A DNA stretch of 64,000 nucleotides, from positions 92,001-156,000 of the forward strand of contig WPIO01000172.1 in NCBI GenBank assembly GCA_009760855.2. The letters are read 5' to 3'. The stretch is from Cristatella mucedo. Lineage: Eukaryota; Bryozoa; Phylactolaemata; Cristatellidae. The notes beneath the pieces were generated by a model. That model ran no database searches. It was not told the DNA's origin and was given only the letters and a program-made list of their open reading frames with translations. Shown here piece by piece: positions 33,150 to 43,854 of the stretch (positions are counted from its first letter, which is position 1; each line of letters starts with the position of its first letter). A program made the translations under genes and the position numbers.

Positions 33150-33293
33150 TACCACATGAAGCTAGTAGCAATTGCTCTTTGCTTTACTTCTTAATCCCTT
33201 CGTTTGCAGCAAATGTAAAGCACCTAGAAAGAGATTAGGTTCTCTGAAGGTGCTTTAACGAGTGTGTTATTATTATTATAATTATTATTAACA
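33150..33293 (+). mobile_element. LINE A 3' tail
   Basis: 'cagcaaatgtaaagcacct', hairpin and ATT repeats. Confidence 0.8.
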
Positions 33294-33756
33294 GTGGAGG
33301 GTGAGGCTTGGCACCAAACACTTTGTAAAGGGCTTACCCAATCGCGCACACCAGCAGCTCAGCTAGAAGACATTATTGGCATGTGGATTGACAGCGTAAA
33401 GTGCAATGGCTCAGCTAGTGACGTGGCCGACTGGTCAGCTAAGCTTCCAAACAAGAATGAGTTGTCGGTTAGTTTGCAAGATAAAGGATCACTCTCCAGG
33501 AATGTCTTGCTCGCACGATCAAGACCAAGACATGAGATGCCACTGGGTGATATTGTTCGAGGCCTCACTGTACTTCCAACACCAGCTGGGGGGGCCTAGC
33601 TACTGGGACGCCCGATCGAATATTCAGAACCATGACCCCATCTTTGGACAGCCAGATGCAAAAACAAAACCTTTGACATTAGCACAATCTCACAAGGTGA
33701 TTGCTGTTTTAATGATAACAACAAGCTCGATTCATAATTTACGAAAAATAACCTAA
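33294..33756 (+). CDS. Unrecognised plus-strand coding-like segment, duplicated
   Basis: Two overlapping frames (33294-33599 and 33406-33756) join by a single frameshift to give a segment containing 'TPAGG' and 'NHDPIFGQ'. 40770-40900 encodes a similar stretch, 'LSTPAGRSYL' and 'NHDFNYGQQD', and 45420-45530 resembles the part around 'ADW..KLP.K'. Each lies just 3' of an LRR exon on the opposite strand. Family unknown; may be a decayed gene co-duplicated with the exons. Confidence 0.3.
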
Positions 33757-33872
33757 TTTGAGGTGGTAACATAAAAACAATTAACTGTACAAACCTTGCC
33801 GAAAAAAACTTGCTTGTAGCCAAAGCAGGTTTAGCGCATCTCTAAACAATTCACCTTTTCTACCGAGCTTAC

Positions 33873-34013
33873 CGACTTCATGCATTGCCAGTCGTCTGGC
33901 AAATTCTTCAGGCCACTTGAGCTGGCATTGAGATCATTCAGTGCCTGCAGCCGGCAAATGGAAGGTGGAAGACTGGTGAGCTCCCTGTTCTTCGAGATAT
34001 TGAGCTCCTCCAA
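33873..34013 (-). CDS. LRR gene exon, 141 nt
   Basis: Acceptor after a long T tract ('ttttttag'), donor GTAAGC. 'LEELNISKNRELTSLPPSIC' then 'LNDLNASSSGLKNLPDDW': two LRRs, phase 0. Intron flanks up to 34345 resemble those at 41218-41545. Confidence 0.85.
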
Positions 34014-34345
34014 CTAAAAAAAAAAAACTAAAACAATTACAGAACATATGCTCCTGCTCTTTCAGCAACTACACGAGCCTTTGGGGGAAGAAAAACTGCA
34101 AAAGAAATTATTAGCTTGGAAACTAGTGCAGGTGTGACCTCATGCTACTTATTAAAGGAAAAGCTCTATGGAAACAATGTTGTGGCAACGACTCAAAATT
34201 ATCCCGAGTTTTAGTTGAAGATCGATGAAGTGGGATTTAATGAGATTTGCCAAATACATACAGCTGGTGTAAACAGGTCAGCTAGTTACGTATGTCATAA
34301 ACGTCACAACTGCTGCATTAGACTATTGCAGCAGTTGTGACAGCA

Positions 34346-34455
34346 TGGATGGCAGCAAATTTTCGTAAATTGAATGATGAAAAAACCAACTTACTAGTTA
34401 TGGGCAAACCAAAGTGCCGAAACCAACTTACTAGTTATGGGCAAACCAAAGTGCT
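34346..34455 (+). mobile_element. LINE A fragment with 37-bp tandem duplication
   Basis: 'atggatggcagcaaatttt' starts the segment; the unit at 34382-34418 repeats at 34419-34455. Confidence 0.7.
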
Positions 34456-34592
34456 GAACTGGTTTAGTCTAGCGGTTAAGGTGCTCACCCCGACCAAGGT
34501 CTGACAGAGGTCGTGGGCTCGAGCCCCGAGGCATATGTGAAGTGCCTGAATAGAGATTAAGTTCTCTTGGGGTGCTATATAAATGAATTACA
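34453..34592 (+). mobile_element. SINE S1, copy 4
   Basis: Head with TAGTCTAGCGGTTAAGG and GGGCTCGAGCCCC, complete LINE-like tail. Confidence 0.85.
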
Positions 34593-34669
34593 TATATATA
34601 TATAAATACATATATAAATACACACACACACATATATATATATATATAAATACATATATAAATACACAC

Positions 34670-34703
<34 letters not shown>

Positions 34704-34829
34704 GTATATATCTATAGAGAGAGATTAAGATATAGATAGAGATTAATAGAGAATAGAGATTAAGTTCTCTTGGGGCGCTATATAAATGAATTATATATGT
34801 GTGTGTGTGTGTGTGTGTTTGTGTGTGAT
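34585..34829. repeat. TA/CA/GT microsatellites with SINE tail fragment
   Basis: TA and CACACA runs (34585-34720), a second SINE tail (34745-34796), then GT repeats (34795-34829); grown from the SINE's AT-rich end. Confidence 0.8.
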
Positions 34830-35130
34830 TCGGAAATTGTAAAGGCTGACGCTAAAAATCGGCTCTGCAAGCCTATCCTGCTGAAGCTGCACGAAATCTA
34901 GGTGTCATGCTTCAAAGTGACCTTTCATTGGACGACCAGATCAGCTCCATAATCAAAGTTGCCTACTTTCAGCTACATAATATTGCTTAAATTCGTGCTT
35001 GTTTAGACAGAGATGTCACATCTAACTTGGTCCGTGCGTTTGCGATATTCCGTCTTGACTTCTGTAACTGTCAACCGGCCTGTGCAATCAGGTGCTTACA
35101 GCTGATGCAAGACTCTGCAGCTAGTCTTCT
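34830..35130 (+). mobile_element. LINE A C-terminal fragment
   Basis: Covers the 'ESARNLGV' to 'CNSAA' region; stops abound. It ends in 'LMQDSAAS' exactly where the next copy starts. Confidence 0.75.
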
Positions 35131-36510
35131 TGTTTTGCTCGATCTTTCGGCAGCTTTTGATACCATCGATCACAAAGTACTTCTAGAGCGCCTCTCATCT
35201 CGCCTGGGCATCACTGGCACTGCTCTGCAGTGGTTCAGGTCCTATCTCAGTGGGAGACTCCAGAGTGTTGACGTGAATGGACAAAGATCATCTGAAGAAC
35301 CTCTAAAATATGGAGTACCTCAGGGCTCTGTGCTAGGTCCGGTCCTTTTCACCGTTTATACTCTCCCTCTTGCTGATGTGATTGCCAAGCACAATCTAGG
35401 CTTTCACTTCTATGCGGATGACACTCAGTTGTACCTTTGCTTTGATCCCTCCCAGCCTTCGAGCACCTCAAATTCTCTCAACTCACTTGCTGCATGCATT
35501 GATGACATCCGATCATGGATGGCAGCAAATTTTCTAAAACTAAACGATGATAAAACTAACTTACTAGTTATGGGCAAACCTAGTGTTATTCAGAAATTGG
35601 AAAGGCTGACTTTCAAAATTGGCTCTGCCAGCATATCTCCAGTTGAATCAGCTCGAAATCTAGGTGTCATATTCCAAAGCGACCTCTCGTTAGACGACCA
35701 CATCAGCTCCACAGTCAAATCAGCCTATTTTCAGCTTCATAACATTGCTAAAATTAGAGCTTGCTTAGATAAGGATACCACGTCCAAGTTGGTCCATGCA
35801 TTCGTGACATCTCGACTCGACTTCTGCAACTCACTGCTAACTGGCCTACCAGCATGTGCGATCAGGCGATTGCAGCTGGTGCAAAACTCTGCAGCTAGGC
35901 TTGTCTGTCGTGAGCGTCGCAGTTGCCACATTACTCCACTTCTCGCCGACCTGCACTGGTTACCAGTCAAGCAACGGATTGACTTCAAGGTTTTGTCGCT
36001 CACTTTTAGGTCTCTTTATTCTATGGCTCCAGCCTATCTTTCAGATATACTACCCCATCAGGCAAAGCATCGTACCACTCGCTTTTCGGAATCCAACAGT
36101 CTAGAAATACCTCGTACAAACCTTAAATCCTTTGGAGACCGTGCATTTAGCTCGTATGCTCCCACAGCCTGGAACTCCCTCCCGACCTGCATCAGAACAT
36201 CCCCTGACCTGACCACATTTAAAAGAAACTTAAAAAAATACCTATTTAGGACAGCATTTAGTGGGTCCTTGTGATTCGTCCTCGATGTGCTTATGCGTGC
36301 TGACACTGTGCCTGTGACCACTAACCACATTTGCATGCTGACCCAGTGCATGTAACCTCTAACCATGTTATTCATTTTGTTTGTTTTTCAAGCATGATTT
36401 TACTTACTATTCTATTGCGTATCACTTTGCAGCAAATGTAAAGCGCCTAGAAAGAGATTAAGTTCTCTGAGGGCGCTTTATCAAGTGCAATATTATTATT
36501 ATTATTAGGC
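35131..36510 (+). mobile_element. Best-preserved LINE A copy (5'-truncated)
   Basis: Carries an open frame to 36274 encoding the reverse transcriptase from motif A (LDLSAAFDTIDH) through GVPQGSVLGPVLF and HFYADDTQLY (catalytic Asp pair intact) to the C-terminal segment (DLHWLPVKQRIDF, PKAW-like, TAFSGSL). The 415-codon frame starting at 35027 is chimeric with the preceding fragment. The endonuclease and finger domains are missing, so it cannot be autonomous. 3' untranslated block, hairpin and ATT tail complete. Confidence 0.9.
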
Positions 36511-37110
36511 TTACCTACCGCGAGAGTAGCAGTTGCCACACCACACCACTTCTCGCCGACCTGCTTTGGCTCCCAGTCAAGCAACACATCGACTTCCAGA
36601 TTTTGTCACTCACTTTTAGGTCTCTTCATTCCTCGGCTTCAGCTTGCCCATCAGATCTACTGCCCACAAGGCTAAGCGTCGTATCACCTGCTTTTCGTAA
36701 TCTAACTGTTTACCGATACCTCGTAAAAACCTCAAATTCTTTGGAGACTGTGCCTCTAGTTCGTATGCTCCCAAAGCCTGGAACTCACTTCCCACCTGCG
36801 TCATGACATCCAACGACTTGACCACATTTAGAAAGAAATTAAAAACGTACCTATTTATGACAGCATTTAGTGGGTCCCTGTGATTCGTCCATTATGTACT
36901 TATGCATGCTGACACAGTTGCATGCTGCCACAAACCATACTTGCATGCTGACCTTGTGTATGTCACCCCTATCCATGTTGTTCTTGCCGTTTCTTTAGCA
37001 TGCTTCTACTAACCATTCAATCATGCTTCCCTTGCAGCAATTTAAGTGCCTAGAAAGAGATTGAGTTATCTAAGGGCACTTAATCAAGGATGTTGTTAAT
37101 ATTAGTATTA
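36511..37110 (+). mobile_element. LINE A copy, divergent subfamily, 3' end
   Basis: C-terminal region with stops, 3' hairpin AAGTGCC..GAGTTATCT, ATT-rich tail at 37090. Confidence 0.8.
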
Positions 37111-37119
37111 TTATTGATG

Positions 37120-37400
37120 TTCCCCAATCGAGACTGGCTGCCCACAAGCAGCACGTCGACTTCAAGATGTTGTCACTCACTGTTCCTTCCTCCGTTTTCG
37201 AGCTCTGGCCTACATATGTGATTTAGCTTCCCAATATGGCTAACTCGCACAGACAATTCTTTTGACCCGAGTTAGTTTGCTCTGCTTAATACTAATTACA
37301 AATCTTTTAGGAGAAGGTACTCACGGCTGTCCTCCGAAAGCTTGGTTCAGACTACTGACCGACATCCAGTCAATGCATTTGGGCATTTAAAAGTAAAACT
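37120..37400 (+). mobile_element. Old LINE C-terminal remnant (pair with 41570-41860)
   Basis: 'cagcacgtcgacttcaaga' and 'ctgtccta/cgaaagc' blocks are shared by the two; resembles the VKQRIDFKVLSLT region but very decayed. Confidence 0.5.
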
Positions 37401-37700
37401 AAAATCCAACTTTCTCCTTAAAATCTTTGCTTTTCAAGTTGTTATTCACGACATCAAGCATAGTTTGCAAGGAGGAATGCTAAACAAAGAGTTAAAGGTG
37501 AAATGTTGTTTAGGATGCCTTTAAAAAGACAAACATGCCAAAGCAGCCAACCAAAGTTTGGATGATTTCTATATATAAACAGAAGGCACTACGAAAAATT
37601 GGAAGTAACACGGAAGCACTGCACCAATAGAAAAATTGAACCAGCTGATGCCTTTTAATGGTTATGCCCTTCAATCGGCCCTGATAGCATCCAATTCCAG

Positions 37701-37804
37701 ATCTAAAGTCAGCCAAGCTTAAAGTGATGCATTTAGTTCTTGATAACAACATGGTGATCACAGAGCTGCTAGTCACGCTCGGTGTAGACTGTTATAAACA
37801 CAAA
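37701..37804 (+). CDS. Weak exon candidate
   Basis: Between 'ccaattccag' and GTAAGC, 34 codons stay open ('VMHLVLDNNMVITELL'). Antisense to the LRR gene intron. No family known; may be chance. Confidence 0.15.
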
Positions 37805-38525
37805 GTAAGCTATCGTTTGTCCCTTGATTCGATAACCACAGCACATGTGCAGTCACTGAGGGTCAGACTTTACCAAAAGTGCCTACCAACACACTCCAAT
37901 TTCAGGCTAAGAGGCCGCCGTCAAACGGCATAGGAGGTCGCTGCACTTGGCTAGCACTGAAAATATTAAAAGTACGATACACACACATAAGTGCCTCCTG
38001 ACTTATACGGCTGGGTACTCTGACAATTCTTTTCACATCCCTATCTCAAGTGTTTCTATTTTGAAGGGCGCTTTACTGCCTGCGCTCTAAGCTTTTCTGT
38101 AGCCGTACCAGCCCACGACCCTGTTCGCCGAAATATACAAAGGGGTGCAAACACCCAGAGTAGCCGGACATGAGTCGCAGTGCAGTATACGCAGCAGATG
38201 AGAGCCTGTGCCACTGCAGGCTACAAAGCTGCTGCCTTGGCTCTCGTGACATTATGTATAACGGTGAAGTCATTTGGTCATCGACTCAAGCACGAAAAGA
38301 CTGTCTTGTGTACTTTTTGATCGCCAAACCAGGACGCCCTTTTCAAGAACAATCATTGCGACACTGGAGTAATACTGATTATTGCTCTGGAGGTCGTTTC
38401 ACTAGCTTGCATCAGCCTACCAATCCAACATCCATGATAATCCAGTGTGCCCTCACAGCACGTGGTTCTCTGCTTCAAGTTTTCTCCAGCGTCCATTGCA
38501 TTAAAATTGAAATCTAGTTACAGTG
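37805..38525. other. Unassigned intronic stretch
   Basis: A 115-codon frame (38170-38517) shows no family resemblance. Confidence 0.25.
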
Positions 38526-38603
38526 CCTTCTGTTAGAAAAGTGTCTAGAAAGAGATTGAGTTCTCGGAGGGTGTTACATCAAATGCATTATTATTATTAT
38601 CCC
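38526..38603 (+). mobile_element. LINE A 3' tail
   Basis: 'tctagaaagagattgagttc' hairpin half and ATT repeats. Confidence 0.7.
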
Positions 38604-38754
38604 TCAAAAGTCTTGAACTTGCTTCCGGCTGCAATCACTGCCCAGAATAATCTAGGATAATTTCGGTCACGGCTAAGCAGGAATGTATTTCAAACAAACT
38701 GACTTCTGCCTCAATAAACTAGTCTTTGTGTTCCAGTGTGCTTCGTGTGCTAAC

Positions 38755-39440
38755 CTATGTAATGTATCTCCGCCAGTAACTCCACGAAGTCATAAATATC
38801 ATGTGGGTGTTACACATGAGAGTTTTGTATAGCGCACTCACAGCCTAAGCGGCTTTCGGAACGCATTCGGTAGCCAACAGACTTCGTCTCAAGCAACAAA
38901 GAGAAAGTGGGAAGCATAGCAGAGTCAGGAGAGCAGTTGAGGTAGTGAGTAGCATAGAAGTAGCAGTTTAGGACCGCTGAAAAAGATGTGCCAAGTCGGC
39001 AGTTGGAGAGTAGATGTCGTTTCGTAAGAATTGTGGAAGCGAGTTCCACAGTCTAGGACCTGCAGAGCTAAAGCTTCTGTCGCCAACTGTCTTTAGGCGG
39101 AGGAATGGGACAGCTAATTTATTGTCCACACAGGACCTGAGGGCGCGAACAGGCTGAAACTGATGCAGCAGTTCAGCTAGGTACGAAGGAGCCAAGCCGT
39201 GGCGGGCCTTGTGGGTCAGCGTAAGAACTTTGCTCTGTATCCTTTGCTCAACCGGCAACCCTCCCAGCTCTTTCAGCAAAGGTGACACGTGCTCAAACCG
39301 CTGGGACTTGAAGACCAGCCTTGCAGCCATCTTCATAGTCCGCTGTAGTGGCATAATAGCTTTCTTTGGTAGCCCAGCCAAAAGGGAATTACAATAATCA
39401 AGCCGAGATCGAACTAAAGAGCTAGTTAAACCTGCTAGTG
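38755..39440 (-). mobile_element. LINE B copy, C-terminal end
   Basis: A 137-codon frame from 39381: 'KKAIMPLQRTMKMAARLV', 'LLKELGGLPVEQRIQ', 'GPRLWNSLPQ', followed by a frameshift and the ATTAC-type tail at the left. The longest B copy here. Confidence 0.85.
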
Positions 39441-39819
39441 ATTCAGCACTTGTTACTACACACCAGCACTTGTTACTGCACAGAGGTCGAAGTAACCTAC
39501 CATGTCTACTTCTGGGCTCCTGAAAGCTAGTTTATGCATGTTAGAATGAAATCGCCCTGGGTCTCTTAGCTCACGAGAAAGGTGCTTGCTCTTCCTGACC
39601 GATTCTATGGGCTCGGCTCCTGCAGTGAGTGACCCTTAATTGCCCACTGTAAGCCGTCGTGACAGTAATTAAGTCTCTTCTGCTGCAATGTGAATGAACT
39701 ATTTAATTGACTCAGGTTATTGATTCTCTAGCATAATCCAAAGCACCTGGAGATATTTTACGGTGCTGGGCGAGTTCTTTATTGTCACATATGTTTAAAT
39801 AGCCTGCCATTCAACTACA
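39441..39819. other. Unassigned intronic stretch
   Basis: Nothing recognised apart from a short direct repeat 'cagcacttgttact' (39447, 39468). Confidence 0.3.
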
Positions 39820-40000
39820 TAAGTTTGCATGCTGACCCTGTGCATGTCACCCCTGACCATATCATTCATTTCGTTTGTTTTTTCAAGCATGATTTTACTT
39901 ACCATTCAATTGCATTTCACTTTACAGCAAATGTAAAGCGCCTAGAGAGAGATTAAGTTCTCTGAGGGCGCTTTATTAAGTGAATTATTATTACTAAATA
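39820..40000 (+). mobile_element. LINE A 3' tail
   Basis: Begins at 'tttgcatgctgaccctgtgc', ends in ATT repeats. Confidence 0.8.
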
Positions 40001-40034
40001 TCAGTCAGTAATTCACTTGATTACTAATGGCTGA

Positions 40035-40640
40035 AGGTAGTAGACCAAAGTCCCAGATTTCAAAGTCGACCTGCACTGGCTACCAGTCAAGCAACGGATT
40101 GACTTCAAGGTTTTGTTGCTCACTTTTAGGTCACTGCATTCTTTGGCTCCAGCCTATCTCTCAGATATACTCCCCCATCAGGCCAGGCATCGTACCATCC
40201 GCTTTTCGGAATCCAACAGTCTACAAATACCTCGTATGAACCTCACATCCTTTGGAGACCGTGCATTCGGTTCGTATGCTCCCAAAGCCTGGAACTCCCT
40301 CCCGACCTGCGTCCGAAAATCTGCTGACCTGACCACATCTAAAAAGAACTTAAAAACACACCTATTGAGGACAGCATTTAGTGGGTCCCTGTGATTAGTC
40401 CTTTGTGTGCTAATGCGTGCTGACACTGTCCATGCTGCCGCAAACCACATTTGCATGCTGACCCTGTGCATGCCACCCCTAACCATGTTATTCATTTTGT
40501 TTGTTTTTCAAGCATGATATAACTCCCCATTCATTTGCATTTCCCTTTGCAGCAAATGTAAAGCACCTAGAAAGAGATTGAGTTCTCTGAGGGCACTTTA
40601 TCAAGTGCAATATTATTATTATTAATATTATTATTATATC
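40035..40640 (+). mobile_element. LINE A deletion derivative, 3' end
   Basis: Begins 'gaaggtagtagaccaaagtc', a private junction also seen at 46.57 and 46.87 kb, then DLHWLP.. to the tail with a 93-codon intact frame. Confidence 0.8.
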
Positions 40641-41098
40641 CCCAATCAGTTGCATGACCAACATTACTTGCTGCCTCTATTACTTGACTACCTGTCTGGT
40701 CAGACCAATACAGATGGGTTGATATCATAAACGTTGAGGTTAAGATGGGTTGGTATCATAAATGGGACATAATTGTACTATCAACACCAGCAGGGAGATC
40801 CTACCTGCCAAGTTATGATCCACTTGTTCGAAACCATGACTTCAACTACGGTCAGCAAGATTATTGCAATGATAATTCCATCGAAGTTTACAAAAACCAG
40901 TGATGTTAGTTAGCACAACTCGACAAGGCTGATGCCACCCGGGTGCTCAAAAATCGATTCAGCATGTATACAAACCGACCTCATTTAAATAGTGAAATCA
41001 ATAAAAAAGGACTGCCCAAAACTTGCCATGTAAAAACACGATTATTTGAGAAATGTGTGTAGCGACTTTCCATATTTCACCACTGTTCTCAAGCTTAC
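40641..41098. other. Intronic stretch with coding-like segment
   Basis: 40770-40900 plus strand encodes 'LSTPAGRSYL..NHDFNYGQQD', similar to 33.5 kb. A 31-base tandem duplication ('gatgggttg.tatcataaa') lies at 40715-40770. Confidence 0.35.
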
Positions 41099-41218
41099 CG
41101 ACGGCAAATTTTCCAGAGTACAATGGCTGGCATTGAGATACTTCAGCGCCGTTAGCAGGCATATGGACGGTGAAAGACCGATGAGCTTCTGGTTCTTCGA
41201 AACATTTAGCTCTTCTAA
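41099..41218 (-). CDS. LRR gene exon, 120 nt
   Basis: Acceptor 'gttttttag', donor GTAAGC; 40 codons, phase 0. 'LEELNVSKNQKLIGLSPSIC' then 'LKYLNASHCTLENLPS'. Seven codons shorter than its sisters, lacking the 'DxWxCxK' end, still in frame. Confidence 0.8.
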
Positions 41219-41569
41219 CTAAAAAACGATAACCGTGACAGCAATTTCGGTTACAGATGTTCCTGTTCTTGCAGCCACAACAGGAGCCTTTGGAGAAACA
41301 AATACAGCATGATAAAGTATCAGCCTATTACGTAAATATAGAAATTCGTTTACGATTGAGTTAAATCTAGCTATACAAAAACAGCTCCGAGTTGATCTGA
41401 CGACTTAAATATATCTTTAGTTTTTGTAGAAGATCGAAAAAGTGGGATTAAAACCTTACCAAATTCTGACAATGGCTGCAAACCAGGCAGCTAGGCATGT
41501 CTGGCATAAACTGCACAACTGCTGTATTAAGACTAAATAGCTACTGCGTATGCATAGCTCCCCGATGTA

Positions 41570-41860
41570 TACCAGATACTCATCAAGCAGCACATCGACT
41601 TCAAGATCCTGTCACTCACTGTTAGGTTCCTCAATTCTACTGCTTTGGCCTGTGTATATGAATTAGCTTGCCATCAGGGTTCCTGTTCCAACACCCATTA
41701 TTTTGATTCAGACTGATTGGTTGTGCTTCAAAATTACTTTGAGCTTCTTGGAGACCTGGCCTTTTGGCGGCTGTCCTAAAGCTGGGATCTGGCTACTGAC
41801 TGATATTCCATTAATTAGTTCATTCTCGTCATTAAATCTATGATCTCTCAGAAACCGATT
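41570..41860 (+). mobile_element. Old LINE C-terminal remnant (pair with 37120-37400)
   Basis: See the partner: same blocks in the same order. Confidence 0.5.
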
Positions 41861-41861
41861 G

Positions 41862-42735
41862 AAAGGACGAATCACAGGGACCCACTAAATGCTGTCCTAA
41901 ATAGGTCTTTTTAAGTTCTTTTTAAATATGGTCATGTCAGGGGATGTTCTGACGCAGGTCGGGAGGGAGTTCCAGGCTTTGGGAGCATACGAACTAAATG
42001 CACGGTCTCCAATGGATTTAAGGTTTGTACGAGGTATTTCTAGACTGTTGGATTCTAAAAAGCAGGTGGTACGATACTTGGCCTGATGGGGGAGTATGTC
42101 GGAGAGATAGGCTGGAGCCATAGAATGAAGGGACCTAAAAGTGAGTGACAAAACCTTGAAGTCAATTCGTTGCTTGACTGGTGGCCAGTGCAGGTCGGAG
42201 AGAAGTGGAGTAATGTGGCCACTGCGACGCTCACAACAGACAAGCCTAGCTGCAGAGTTTTGCACCAGCTGCAATCGCCTGATCGCACATGCTGGTAGGC
42301 CAGTAAGCAGTGAGTTGCAGAAGTCAAGACGGGATGTCACGAATGCATGGACCAACTTGGACGTGGTATTCTTATCTAAACAAGCCCTAATTTTAGCAAT
42401 GTTATGAAGCTGAAAATAGGCAGATTTGACTGTGGAGCTGATATGGTCTTCTAACGAGAGGTCGCTTTGCAATATGACACCTAGATTTGAGGCTGATTCA
42501 ACTGGAGATATGCTGGCAGAGTCAATTTTGAGCGTCAGCCTTTCCCATTTGTGAATCACACTGGGTTTGCCAATAACTAGTAAGTTAGTTTTATCATCGT
42601 TTAGTTTTAGAAAATTTGCTGCCATCCATGTGCGGATGTCATCAATACATGTGCAGATGTCATCAATACATGAAGCAAGTGAGTTGAGAGAATTTAAGGT
42701 GCTCGAAGGCTGGGAGGGATCAAAGCAAAGAAAGA
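41862..42735 (-). mobile_element. LINE A copy lacking the 3' tail
   Basis: A 242-codon minus frame (42625-41897) from 'MAANFLKLNDDKTN' to near the C terminus. The 3' untranslated block and tail are missing, which is unusual for target-primed insertion. A 21-bp tandem duplication lies at 42627-42668. Confidence 0.85.
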
Positions 42736-42739
42736 TGCT

Positions 42740-42830
42740 GCAACAGTTGCCAGTTGATCAACGAATACAGAGTAAGCTTCTTGCAAAGAGACGTAAGGCC
42801 TATCATGGCGTTATACGAAGATAAAAATTG
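42740..42830 (+). mobile_element. LINE B fragment
   Basis: Encodes 'LPVDQRIQSKLLAKR' and 'KAYHGV'. Confidence 0.55.
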
Positions 42831-43854
42831 GTAGAAATGACTCCTCCACCAAAAGCACCCACTTCAATGCTCTCGTCGTCTGCCTAGCAAGAACGATGCC
42901 TGCAGTGGCATTACTCCAGGCTTGGCCAAATAAAGTTAGCCCTGGTTAGCAGTTGGTGGTCCAATGTTGTTTGCAATTCTAATCCTGGGCATTCCAATTC
43001 CCGAGACTAATTAAAATAGTTTCACCACCTCTACCCTTTAAGAAAAACTAAACTCGCTATTAGTCAACCAGTTATGACAGGACGAGTTCGCATTATCGCA
43101 CAGCTTTCGAAAGTCACACGATAATTAATGTGTCTATGTCACAATTACCAGCAGTTCAGATGGTGAAAAATACATTACGTATATAGAGAAGGATTTGATT
43201 TAATAGGGTTATTACAAAACCTGCCATTAAGCTGGATGTCCTTTGCATGCTTCTCCTGCATTATCTCCTGCTGCACTAACTGGTTACTACAGAGACGGCT
43301 GTGAAGCCCATCCAAGGTAACACATGATGTCTCCTGCAAATCGACTCTGCCAATTCCCATTTGCTCTGCAGAATGCAGAGGGACAGGACTTGGCAAAGCT
43401 TTACAAGAATGCGTGGATTCTTCGGATCACCAAGGTTAACAGGTTACGATACCCCTACATTTAACGTGAGAACAGCATGCGACCCAGGTCGTGAAAAGCA
43501 AGCTTTTTTACCCCTGCGTACCTGCGTACACTGGGTACCTGCGTCTTATCCTAGGGTAAAGACGAAGTTGATGGCGCAAGTTAAAGCTGTCAAGGTAGGG
43601 CGTCTTTTTGAACGTACCACACAGCTTAAACGTAGTGACACAGGTCGCGGATTTGGATCCTCAAGTAGGTAAATAGTTATTGTCCCCAACAGGTGGGAGT
43701 GACAGCCTGTGAGAATTTTTTGCTAAAATATAAATGAGGCTCTTAAATCGGCTGAACTTGAGTTTCAGGCTGCCCTACAGACAAGGCGGGCATTCAAGGG
43801 GGAGGCCAAGATGACCACCACTGAGGTTAAATAGACCGTCTTTACTCGTACATT
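42831..43854. other. Unassigned stretch holding one exon candidate
   Basis: Between LRR exons. Short direct repeats of 'acctgcgtac' near 43520. See the exon candidate below. Confidence 0.3.
43221..43365 (-). CDS. Exon candidate, helical Gln-rich segment
   Basis: A good acceptor ('cctctgcattctgcag') opens a frame of 47 codons ('GIGRVDLQETS', 'QLVQQEIMQEKHAKD'). The donor (GTTTTG) is weak and its phases do not fit between the phase-0 LRR exons, so it would belong to another transcript or a relic. Confidence 0.25.

Noticed and set aside
35027-35130. N-terminal domain of an intact LINE protein
   Set aside because: The residues are C-terminal LINE sequence from a different truncated copy.
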